From the NCBI GenBank assembly GCA_900751695.1, contig CAADSS010000096.1, positions 1 through 8,824 of the forward strand: a stretch of 8,824 bases of DNA. The letters are read 5' to 3'. The notes under the pieces were generated by a model. That model had not been told where the DNA came from and did not search any database. It saw only the letters and a list, made by a program, of their open reading frames with translations. The DNA is from an uncultured Collinsella sp. (GTDB lineage: Bacteria > Actinomycetota > Coriobacteriia > Coriobacteriales > Coriobacteriaceae). A program made the translations under genes and the position numbers. Shown here in pieces: positions 1-6,274 of this stretch. How positions within the stretch are numbered: position 1 is the first letter of the stretch; the number at the start of each line of letters is the position of its first letter.

Positions 1-18
1 CCCGGGGCGCGGCCCTCT

Positions 19-56
19 TGCTTAAACTGCTCAATTTTTCGTGCTCACGGTGCTTA
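19..56. repeat. Four regularly spaced TGCTYA hexamers
   Basis: Four copies of TGCT(T/C)A lie in the same orientation at 19-24 (TGCTTA), 28-33 (TGCTCA), 42-47 (TGCTCA) and 51-56 (TGCTTA). Gaps of 3, 8 and 3 bases give start-to-start distances of 9, 14 and 9, and the T/C variants are arranged symmetrically. The middle gap holds an ATTTTT tract. No coding region covers the array. It could be a multi-site protein-binding array, for example subterminal transposase sites or an operator. The repeats are seen directly; the role is inferred. Confidence 0.45.
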
Positions 57-67
57 TTTCCCAGTGA

Positions 68-466
68 TCACTCGGACCACTTCTTAGTGAACATCAACAC
101 CATCTTCTCGGCCACCCTCTGCACCTTGCGGGTGCTCGTGCCCGTGGCGTACATCTCGGCCACGGCGGCCACGAGCGCGCGGTCGACGCGCTGGTAGCGC
201 TCGAGCACGTCCTCAGGGAAGAAGCTGCCGGAGCGCAGCTTGGGGATGCGCAGCGTCAGCGTGCCGACGCAGGTGGCGAGCGACCTCTCGCGGTAGCCGT
301 TTCGGCTGTTCGCCCCGCCGCCGCACAGCTGGTCGGCCTCGGCGTCCATCACGGCGTTCACGACCTGCTCGGCTAGTCTGCGGAGCAGCTCCTGCATGTC
401 GATGGCGCCGTCGTCGAAACGGGGCATGGCGAGCATGTCCGGCGTCGGGTCTGATAAGATTCCCAT
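68..466 (-). pseudogene. Truncated IS256/Mutator-family transposase (N-terminal part)
   Basis: The 132-residue reading frame matches the N-terminal domain of IS256-type DDE transposases. It has the conserved run NGYRERSLATCVGTLTLRIPK, followed by a YQRVDRALVAAVAEMYATG-like segment and STRKVQRVAEKM. Full-length members are about 400 residues, so the catalytic DDE domain is missing. Family resemblance stops after VAEKM, around base 101. The last residues (VLMFTKKWSE) come from unrelated sequence that supplies the stop at 68-70. The gene is GC-rich, like the rml genes. The start ATG at 464-466 is preceded, on the minus strand, by an AGGAAAGGA-type ribosome binding site lying within a hairpin. 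This fragment cannot transpose by itself; whether the short protein is made is unknown. Confidence 0.85.
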
Positions 467-468
467 AG

Positions 469-530
469 CGGTCTTCGTCCTTTCCTAGAACCTGTTGTTG
501 TGGTGATTTCAGATTCTAGGACGAAGGCCG
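469..530 (-). promoter_or_regulatory. Leader hairpin overlapping the transposase ribosome binding site
   Basis: On the + strand the left arm CGGTCTTCGT at 469-478 pairs with ACGAAGGCCG at 521-530, with one mismatch that becomes a G-U or A-C pair depending on strand. CCTAGAA at 484-490 pairs exactly with TTCTAGG at 514-520. The CCTTT between the left-arm blocks bulges out. In a minus-strand transcript reading in from outside the element, this long stem would bury the AGGAAAGGA ribosome binding site just before the transposase ATG. Several insertion sequences use such stems to block expression from impinging transcription; applying that here is inference. Confidence 0.5.
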
Positions 531-545
531 TTTTTCGTTAAACGG
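528..545. repeat. Short hairpin CCGTTT-N6-AAACGG
   Basis: CCGTTT at 528-533 and AAACGG at 540-545 form a perfect 6-bp stem around TTCGTT. It overlaps the right arm of the longer leader hairpin by three bases, so the two structures compete. It lies between the transposase leader and the probable element end and may be part of the subterminal structure of the insertion sequence. Confidence 0.35.
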
Positions 546-615
546 GCGCTAGGGTGTCACCCTTACACCAACATTTTCGACGCGATCGGGACTTCATCTC
601 AGGGTTAACTAGGCC

Positions 616-632
616 TGGTCTATCAAAGACCA
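616..632 (+). promoter_or_regulatory. Small dyad upstream of the wall-binding protein gene
   Basis: TGGTCT (616-621) and AGACCA (627-632) are perfect inverted repeats around the 5-base spacer ATCAA. The 3' arm ends 24 bases before the ATG at 657. This could be an operator or a hairpin in the 5' leader. I see no convincing -35/-10 pair in 570-656, so the promoter position is open. Confidence 0.35.
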
Positions 633-656
633 ATTAGATTGTATGGGAAAAGTGTA

Positions 657-2504
657 ATGTTGAGAAATCGTTATTTGAGTTTTATCGGTGTGGTCTGCCT
701 TGTATCAATTTGTTTCACCCCTCTTTTATGCCCAACGGTTGCTGTTTCATTACCCGAAGATTGTGCGGTTCTAGGCGCTGATATTTCTACAGATCAATCG
801 GTACAGGGTCCAGTTGGGCCATCGGATGGTGATCGGTTACCTTCTGATTCGGTTAACTTCACAGCGTCTATCGATTTGTCGACATATGAATACACTGGTG
901 ATGCGATTACTCCGAGTGTGTCGGTTTTTGCTGATAGCGGTTTAAAGCTTACATGTGGGACCGATTATGAAGTCTTTTATGCGAATAATGTTGCACCTGG
1001 CTGTGCTGATATAGCTGTAAATGGGCTAGGGGACTACGCTGGCGCTACCACCCGGTTGTCGTTCCAGATTGTTCGCTCTTCTGATAACAAAATCGCCCTT
1101 CCTGGTTCTTGGGTCTGCGAAAACGGTAAATGGTGGTGGAGATATGAGGCCGGTGGTTGGCCGTCAAACTGTTTTCTGACTATTGGGGGAGCCGAATATT
1201 ATTTTGATTCCGAAGGCTACGCAGCTACTGGTTGGAGATACCTGAGTGATGGATGGCACTTATTCTCTGAATCCTGTGCGCATTTGAAGGGATGGGCTGC
1301 CATCGGCGGTCATTGGTTCTTCCTTGACGAAACATCAGGTTCAATGAAGACCGGTTGGGTTTTAGACAATCATAACTGGTACTATTTGGACGGTTCGGGT
1401 GCTATGCATACTGGCTGGCTGCTCCTTGGCAATACTTGGTATTGGCTTGAGCCTTCCGGATCAATGGCTACGGGCTTTAAACTTGTAAACGGCAGTTTGT
1501 ATCATTTTTCTCAATCTGGATCCATGAACACTGGTTGGTTTGTTGACGATGGGACATGGTATTGCGCCAATGGCTCTGGAGCGATTCGCACAGGATGGTT
1601 TTACTTTGATTCTAGCTGGTATTTGCTTGATTCCAATAATAATGGCGCCATGCTCGAAGGATTTCAGTCTGTAAATGGTAATTGGTATTATTTGGATTCG
1701 GATAGTGGCGGCGCATTAGAGTGCAACGCCTGGGTCTTCTCGCAAGATGGAAACGCATATTATGCGTGCAGCAGTGGTGCAATTGCGTTAAAGGGTGTCA
1801 AGGACAGCGTGGGCGCAATTAAGCTCAACGACGCCGAAGGAAAGCCCATGGTAGGCTGGTATTGGTCCTCCGCTGCTCAGACGTGGTTTTACACGGATCC
1901 AGACGGGGTGCTACAGCGCGGTTGGCAATTAATTGGCGGGAAGTGGTATCACCTCGATAACGAATCTGGCGTTATGAATACAGGCTGGTTCCGCGATGAT
2001 GACGGGCTATGGTATTACCTTATGTCGTCAGGTCAAATGGCAACTGGCTGGAACAGTATCGAGAATGGCGAGTATTTCTTTAATGCTGCTGGTGCTTGGG
2101 TAGAGCCCGAGCGTTCTGCCCGTACTTCCTTTCAGTCTCAAATTGTTAGTCGCTGCTACAACGTTCCTTCTCCTGGAGTGGGATTGTGCTCGGAGTGGGT
2201 TAGCGAAGTTTTTTATCCCGTGCTGGGGTCTTATCCCAACGGTGACGCATGCGACATGTTTTGGAATTGGTGTCACAGTCGAGATATATCGCAGCTTAAG
2301 GTTGGAATGATTGTTGCGGTCCCTACTCATACGCATACTAATGCGGGGGCTCGCTGGGGACACATTGCTATTTATGTTGGTAACGGTATGGTTATGGATA
2401 ACATCGGTTACATTAGGGCGACATCACTGGCCTGGTGGCTGAACTACTACCACACTACCGCTACGCCTCAGTGGGGCTGGGTTTTAAATACGCCATTAGA
2501 ATAA
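657..2504 (+). CDS. Secreted cell-wall-binding repeat protein with C-terminal CHAP/NlpC-like hydrolase domain
   Basis: This 615-residue exported protein is probably a peptidoglycan hydrolase held at the wall. Residues 1-33 form a signal peptide: Arg3 and Arg5, then a long hydrophobic stretch, with no lipobox. Residues ~66-138 are a bacterial Ig-like domain (YTG...GTDYEVFYANN...GLGDYAG). Residues ~150-482 hold about 14 choline-binding-type repeats of some 20 residues (TGW...WYYLD..GAM), opened by the ENGKWWWRYEAGGWPSNCF lead-in typical of Coriobacteriia surface proteins. Residues ~490-615 have the order of a papain-like CHAP/NlpC domain: GLCSEW with Cys511, LKVGMIVAVP, then WGHIAIYVG with His569, and Asp581/Asn582 as possible third catalytic residue. 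I prefer ATG 657, preceded by a weak GGGAAAAG, over an in-frame TTG at 639 that lacks a ribosome site and would lengthen the signal peptide. Thirteen cysteines after the signal peptide is unusual. The ligand of the repeats (choline, teichoic acid or other glycan) cannot be told from sequence. Confidence 0.85.
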   Translation: MLRNRYLSFIGVVCLVSICFTPLLCPTVAVSLPEDCAVLGADISTDQSVQGPVGPSDGDRLPSDSVNFTASIDLSTYEYTGDAITPSVSVFADSGLKLTCGTDYEVFYANNVAPGCADIAVNGLGDYAGATTRLSFQIVRSSDNKIALPGSWVCENGKWWWRYEAGGWPSNCFLTIGGAEYYFDSEGYAATGWRYLSDGWHLFSESCAHLKGWAAIGGHWFFLDETSGSMKTGWVLDNHNWYYLDGSGAMHTGWLLLGNTWYWLEPSGSMATGFKLVNGSLYHFSQSGSMNTGWFVDDGTWYCANGSGAIRTGWFYFDSSWYLLDSNNNGAMLEGFQSVNGNWYYLDSDSGGALECNAWVFSQDGNAYYACSSGAIALKGVKDSVGAIKLNDAEGKPMVGWYWSSAAQTWFYTDPDGVLQRGWQLIGGKWYHLDNESGVMNTGWFRDDDGLWYYLMSSGQMATGWNSIENGEYFFNAAGAWVEPERSARTSFQSQIVSRCYNVPSPGVGLCSEWVSEVFYPVLGSYPNGDACDMFWNWCHSRDISQLKVGMIVAVPTHTHTNAGARWGHIAIYVGNGMVMDNIGYIRATSLAWWLNYYHTTATPQWGWVLNTPLE

Positions 2505-2539
2505 GATGCTCTCTGACTGTCGAGTGGAGGACAACTTAT

Positions 2540-2567
2540 CACAATGGGGGAACCCACAATAGGGGAA
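2540..2567. repeat. Tandem near-repeat CACAATRGGGGAA
   Basis: CACAATGGGGGAA (2540-2552) and CACAATAGGGGAA (2555-2567) differ at one base and are offset by 15 bases. The second copy forms part of the left arm of the terminator stem. This may be a small local duplication with no separate role. Confidence 0.5.
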
Positions 2568-2594
2568 TCGAGGGTTAATCCTCGATTCCCCTAT
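2559..2594. terminator. Probable bidirectional terminator between convergent genes
   Basis: ATAGGGGAATCGAGG (2559-2573) and CCTCGATTCCCCTAT (2580-2594) form a perfect 15-bp stem closed by the 6-base loop GTTAAT. It lies between the stop of the wall-binding protein (2504) and the stop of the glycosyltransferase on the opposite strand (2652), the expected place for a shared terminator. Neither side has a long T tract, so efficiency is uncertain, but the stem is the strongest hairpin in the window. Confidence 0.75.
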
Positions 2595-2651
2595 CTAGCT
2601 TAGGCACACGTTAATTTGTCCTGATTGAATAAGAGAAGAAACGCCAACTTC

Positions 2652-5123
2652 TTATAAATGATAATAACGATTCGCGGGTTCCCCAACGGTAAAGTTTGGA
2701 TTCATATAGGGATCACCTTCGATGTAATACTTGGCCCAGCGATAATTCATGTATGCGACCTCTTTGTGGAAGCGAATCTGCTTCTCCGTATTGTTTTCAA
2801 CGCCTCTAGAAATCGACTCATAGTGATAGAGCTCGACTTCGGGTGTGTATACGATCAGGTCGTTGATCTCGCGTAGCTTTAAGCAAAAGTCAACGTCATT
2901 AAATGCAACTTGAAGCTCTTCCGTGAAACCTCCGACTTTCTCATATTCGCTACGCTTAGTCATTATGCAAGCTGCAGTGACGGCGCTGAAGTCTTGTTGT
3001 GCATCGTTGAGTGCAAAGTAGCCCCAGTTATCCTTTGGCATGCTTTGGCAAAGATGCCCCGCCACGCCACCAGTGACACATAAGCCCGCATGCTGAATGG
3101 TGTTGTCGGGATAGTAGAGTTTTGCACCAACTGCGCCAACATCCTCACGTGCGCAGATGCCAAGCATTATCTCAATCCAATTGGGCGTAATTACCTCAGT
3201 ATCGTTATTCAACAGCAAGAGATAGTTACCTTTGGCGTGAGCAACGCCAAAGTTCATGAGCTTGGAGAAATTGAATTCGTGCTCCCAAGTTACAAGACGA
3301 ACGATATCTGGATATTTTGCTTGCAACTTATCGTAGTAATCGAACGTCGCATTTTCTGTGCTGTTGTTTTCGATTATGACAAGCTCGTAATTGTTGTACG
3401 TTGATTTCTCAACAATTGACTTAATGCAGTTGTCCAGAATGTCGGCGTGGTCTTTAGTCGGGATGATAATTGACACGAGTGGATGGGATTCTGGCACAGC
3501 GTAGGTTACTTTATATGTAAAGGGACGACGCGCTTGTTCGACCTTCGCATTGAGCCCAAGCCTGTCCAAATGACTCTGGACCGCTTTGATACCTGCGATA
3601 GTGGCATACGGCTTGCTATCGGCATTTGCTGCGGTGGAGGTCCCGCTTAGGCGCCAGTGATATAGAACCTTTGCAACATGATGAACTTTCCTTGCCTTTT
3701 CCACGGCGCGGAGAGTCAGATTATGATCCTGTGCTCCATCGAACTCTTTCGTGTTCGGTTCTAGAACATCAAGCAGCGACTTACGGATGGTAAGCATATG
3801 GCAGATATAGTTATTGTTTCTGAGCAGATCGATATTGAAATCCGGCTTAAAGAACGGCTGCGCTAGCTTTCCATCGGGCATGAGTTTGTCTTCGTCGCAA
3901 TAAAGAAGATCGACGGCATCATTGTTTTCAATTGCCTCGGCATATGAGAACAACAGGTCCGGTTCAAGAATATCGTCATGGTCAAAGAAACTAACGAAAT
4001 CACCCGTAGCGATGGCAACGCCGGCGTTTGTATTTTCGGAAATGCCCTTATTCTCGGTAAGGTTAATTGATTTAATTCTGTTGTCGTGGGCCGTCTCCTG
4101 CTCAACGCGAGCCTTTAGTTCCTGATTGTCAGGACTTGCATTAACTAGGATGAGCTCCCAGTTTGCATAAGACTGGGTTTTTACGGATTCGGCCATATCG
4201 TTAAAGAACGAAATGGGCGTGTTGTAAAGAGGGACAATGATGCTGAACTTCGGAGCGCTGTTGAAGGTGATTTTTCTCTGTTTCTCCAGAGCGCCGATGG
4301 TTGCCTTATGTTCCGTGAACCATTCGGGGTATTCAGGGTCAAACTGCGCATGGGTAAAGAGAAAGTTGGTCTCCTCAAGAAGCATGCCTAATTTATCGGG
4401 CGTTAAGCAGTCGAATGCACTGAATGATGGGTGATTTTGATCGTCAATAACAAAATAATAACGATCGAACGCCTTTGGCATACGAACCGAGAGCTGCGTT
4501 TCAAGTTGCTTTTTCTCAGACGTAAATCCAACGCTTGTTACATTCGAACCGAAATTGACGATGCTCAAATTAACTTCATTAAGGGTTCGATCGAAACAAC
4601 GAAGTTTGATTTGCGAGTCGCTACGATAAGGAGTTCTCACCGTGCACCTAAGGATATAGTCGCTTGAATCTTCGATGCACTGCCAGAAATCAATCGTTGC
4701 CATGTCAAACTCTGAAACGTCATCGTAGTTTCGAAGTTTGCTGCACATGTCAGGTTTAATTTTGTAGTTAAGGCGCAACTTCCATTTGATGTTCTTGCAA
4801 TTGAGCGAAAGGGAGTCGCTGCTCAGGGTGCGACCGTCTTGGCCGATTTCGCTAAACTCAATTTTGATGGTGCGAGCATCGGGATCGGGGAGTACAAGGA
4901 CGTATGAGTTCGAGTCACAACTATTGTCCCGGAATTTTAGGAGGGATAAAGGTGAGCGGCGGTTATCGTCTGTAGCCGCCTGGGCTGTTACGCTGGAGCC
5001 TTTATGGATGCCTTCAATCTTAAGCTGCTGGTAGATTTTCCAGTTTCCTCTGCATACTCCGGTTGTTTCGACTCGCATTGTCTGCCTTTCGTTTGTTGGA
5101 CACTGCCCATTGTACTTTTTCAT
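2652..5123 (-). CDS. Large glycosyltransferase with two GT2 domains
   Basis: This 823-residue cytoplasmic enzyme probably adds sugars to a surface polysaccharide. Residues 1-~290 match no family I recognise; they look beta-rich and soluble. The first GT2 domain spans ~292-530: FSIIVPLYNT (Pro298) starts the nucleotide-sugar fold, the DXD-type metal motif is D381-H-D-D384, and ENKGISENTNAG and YCDEDKL are family-typical. The second spans ~550-790: VSIIIPTKD (Pro555), then LLLNNDTEV with Asp641 as the DXD equivalent, and a late GGFTEELQVAFNDVDFCLK run containing the ED-like acceptor region, then ELYHYESISRG. No membrane helices are visible. A GAGG ribosome site (+ strand 5130-5133) lies 6 bases before the ATG, supporting this start. 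It is transcribed away from rfbA and converges on the wall-protein gene. Double-GT2 proteins of this kind are often rhamnosyl- or hexosyltransferases. The divergent rml gene makes a rhamnose link attractive, but donor and acceptor are not determined. Base composition is closer to the wall-protein gene than to rml. Confidence 0.88.
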   Translation of the reverse strand: MKKYNGQCPTNERQTMRVETTGVCRGNWKIYQQLKIEGIHKGSSVTAQAATDDNRRSPLSLLKFRDNSCDSNSYVLVLPDPDARTIKIEFSEIGQDGRTLSSDSLSLNCKNIKWKLRLNYKIKPDMCSKLRNYDDVSEFDMATIDFWQCIEDSSDYILRCTVRTPYRSDSQIKLRCFDRTLNEVNLSIVNFGSNVTSVGFTSEKKQLETQLSVRMPKAFDRYYFVIDDQNHPSFSAFDCLTPDKLGMLLEETNFLFTHAQFDPEYPEWFTEHKATIGALEKQRKITFNSAPKFSIIVPLYNTPISFFNDMAESVKTQSYANWELILVNASPDNQELKARVEQETAHDNRIKSINLTENKGISENTNAGVAIATGDFVSFFDHDDILEPDLLFSYAEAIENNDAVDLLYCDEDKLMPDGKLAQPFFKPDFNIDLLRNNNYICHMLTIRKSLLDVLEPNTKEFDGAQDHNLTLRAVEKARKVHHVAKVLYHWRLSGTSTAANADSKPYATIAGIKAVQSHLDRLGLNAKVEQARRPFTYKVTYAVPESHPLVSIIIPTKDHADILDNCIKSIVEKSTYNNYELVIIENNSTENATFDYYDKLQAKYPDIVRLVTWEHEFNFSKLMNFGVAHAKGNYLLLLNNDTEVITPNWIEIMLGICAREDVGAVGAKLYYPDNTIQHAGLCVTGGVAGHLCQSMPKDNWGYFALNDAQQDFSAVTAACIMTKRSEYEKVGGFTEELQVAFNDVDFCLKLREINDLIVYTPEVELYHYESISRGVENNTEKQIRFHKEVAYMNYRWAKYYIEGDPYMNPNFTVGEPANRYYHL

Positions 5124-5142
5124 TTGTTGCCTCGCTAGAAAT

Positions 5143-5166
5143 GCAGAAAGAGTTGCATGTTTCTGC
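5143..5166. promoter_or_regulatory. Inverted repeat in the glycosyltransferase leader
   Basis: GCAGAAA (5143-5149) and TTTCTGC (5160-5166) are perfect 7-bp inverted repeats around a 10-base spacer, just upstream of the glycosyltransferase ribosome site. Within the same stretch, ATGCA (5141-5145) and TGCAT (5154-5158) form a second dyad. It is either a leader hairpin or an operator for the divergent promoters. The dyad is seen; function is inferred. Confidence 0.4.
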
Positions 5167-5209
5167 TGTCCGATTTAAATAAGAAGACGGGGAGGTTGCT
5201 GCCGGTGCG

Positions 5210-5215
5210 TATAAT
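5210..5215 (+). promoter_or_regulatory. Candidate -10 element for rfbA
   Basis: TATAAT, an exact sigma-70-type -10 consensus, lies 65 bases before the rfbA ATG in an AT-rich patch (5210-5226) between GC-rich stretches. The position 17 bases upstream (ACGGGG) is not a -35 box, so this is at best a -35-weak promoter. Confidence 0.4.
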
Positions 5216-5255
5216 TTAATTAACTATGCATCTGTAATCAGCGGCTTTTGCTCAA

Positions 5256-5268
5256 CGATTGTCAATCG
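5256..5268. promoter_or_regulatory. 13-bp dyad next to the rfbA ribosome site
   Basis: CGATTG (5256-5261), T, CAATCG (5263-5268) is a perfect dyad with a single central base. It abuts the rfbA ribosome site AGAGGA (5269-5274). The one-base centre makes an RNA hairpin unlikely; a protein-binding operator for the rml promoter is the better guess. Confidence 0.4.
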
Positions 5269-5279
5269 AGAGGATTTTT

Positions 5280-6179
5280 ATGAAAGGCATCATCCTCGCC
5301 GGCGGGTCCGGCACGCGCCTGTACCCGCTCACGCTCGTGACCTCCAAGCAGCTGCTGCCGGTCTACGACAAGCCCATGATCTACTACCCGCTGTCCACCC
5401 TCATGCTGGCGGGCATCCGGGACATCCTGGTCATCTCCACCCCGACCGACCTGCCCAACTTCGAGCGCCTGCTCGGGGACGGCTCGCGCTACGGCGTGAA
5501 CCTGTCCTACGCCGAGCAGCCCTCGCCGGACGGCCTGGCGCAGGCGTTCACCATCGGCGAGGAGTTCATCGCCGGCGAGCCGTGCGCGCTCGTGCTGGGC
5601 GACAACATCTTCTACGGCAACGGCCTGTCGCGCCACCTGACGCGCGCCGTGCAGAACGCAGAGTCGGGCCGCGCCACGGTCTTCGGCTACCACGTGGACG
5701 ACCCCGAGCGCTTCGGCGTCGTGGAGTTCGACCGCGAGGGGAGGGCCGTCTCCATCGAGGAGAAGCCCGCCGAGCCCAAGTCGAGCTACGCCGTCACCGG
5801 CCTGTACTTCTACCCGGGCGACGTGGCCGCCAAGGCGCACAGGGTCGAGCCCTCGGCCCGAGGCGAGCTCGAGATCACCACGCTCAACCAGATGTACCTG
5901 GAGGAGGGGACGCTGTCGGTCGTGACGCTGGGCCGTGGCTACGCGTGGCTGGACACCGGCACCATGGAGAGCCTGCACGAGGCCGCCGAGTTCGTCCGCG
6001 CCGTCGAGCACTCCCAGGACCTGCCGGTCTCGGTACCCGAGGAGATCGCCTGGGAGAACGGCTGGATCACGACCGCAGAGCTGGAGGAGGCCGCGAAGGC
6101 CTACGGCAAGTCGGTCTACGGGCATCACCTGAAGAAGGTCGCCGCCGGCGAGATCGTCAACAGCCCGCGCGAGTACTAG
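5280..6179 (+). CDS. rfbA: Glucose-1-phosphate thymidylyltransferase
   Basis: RmlA/RfbA joins glucose-1-phosphate and dTTP to give dTDP-glucose, the first step of dTDP-L-rhamnose synthesis. The 299-residue length is normal. The nucleotide-binding signature LAGGSGTRLYP is at residues 6-16, followed by SKQLLPVYDKPMIYYPL with Lys23. The metal-binding Asp108 is in VLGDNIFYG, ERFGVVEFD and EEKP are in the expected order, and the second active-site Asp225 is in GYAWLDTGT. ATG 5280 is chosen over an upstream in-frame TTG at 5259 because AGAGGA sits 5 bases before it and MKGIILAGG is the family's usual start. The gene is strongly GC-rich at third codon positions, unlike the genes on both sides. It diverges from the glycosyltransferase and is followed by a terminator-like stem. 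Confidence 0.97.
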   Translation: MKGIILAGGSGTRLYPLTLVTSKQLLPVYDKPMIYYPLSTLMLAGIRDILVISTPTDLPNFERLLGDGSRYGVNLSYAEQPSPDGLAQAFTIGEEFIAGEPCALVLGDNIFYGNGLSRHLTRAVQNAESGRATVFGYHVDDPERFGVVEFDREGRAVSIEEKPAEPKSSYAVTGLYFYPGDVAAKAHRVEPSARGELEITTLNQMYLEEGTLSVVTLGRGYAWLDTGTMESLHEAAEFVRAVEHSQDLPVSVPEEIAWENGWITTAELEEAAKAYGKSVYGHHLKKVAAGEIVNSPREY

Positions 6180-6198
6180 CGCAAGCTTGTTTTCTTTC

Positions 6199-6226
6199 AG
6201 GGGTCACCGTTTATCTGGTGGCCCCT
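6199..6226 (+). terminator. rfbA: Probable terminator after rfbA
   Basis: AGGGGTCACC (6199-6208) pairs with GGTGGCCCCT (6217-6226) as a 10-bp stem with one G-U pair and an 8-base loop, followed by TTCGTT. It begins 19 bases after the rfbA stop. The short imperfect T stretch suggests partial termination, so some readthrough into the next two genes is possible. Confidence 0.65.
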
Positions 6227-6274
6227 TTCGTTATGATTACGTTGACCATAAAGACAATATGATTGGGAGTGGAT

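Larger units (their letters stand above)
101..569 (-). mobile_element. Remnant of an IS256-type insertion sequence
   Basis: This covers the transposase fragment plus about 100 bases of leader. That leader length is usual between the terminal inverted repeat and the transposase start in IS256-type elements. The probable element end is near 569, where the + strand reads AGGGTGTCACCCTTACACC; the tight dyad AGGGTG-T-CACCCT occupies 551-563. No matching inverted repeat is visible in 1-100, so the other end is deleted or lies elsewhere. Both boundaries are estimates: the left from loss of transposase similarity, the right from dyad structure and the change to AT-richer sequence. Confidence 0.55.

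Noticed and set aside
19..56. TGCTYA array as a CRISPR
   Set aside because: Repeats of 6 bases with gaps of 3 to 8 bases are far too short for repeats and spacers.
639..656. TTG at 639 as start of the wall-binding protein
   Set aside because: No ribosome site before it, and ATG 657 gives a cleaner signal peptide.
2658..4667. Several short plus-strand frames opposite the glycosyltransferase
   Set aside because: All lie inside a well-supported 823-residue coding region and show no motifs.
5262..6128. Long antisense open frame (288 codons) over rfbA
   Set aside because: It arises from the very high third-position GC of rfbA. The product is a low-complexity V/G/A/R/L-rich string with no recognisable domain.
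5582..6262. Second plus-strand frame over rfbA, and the similar one at 8007-8552 over rfbB
   Set aside because: Arg/Pro/Ala/Thr-rich off-frame translations of GC-rich genes.
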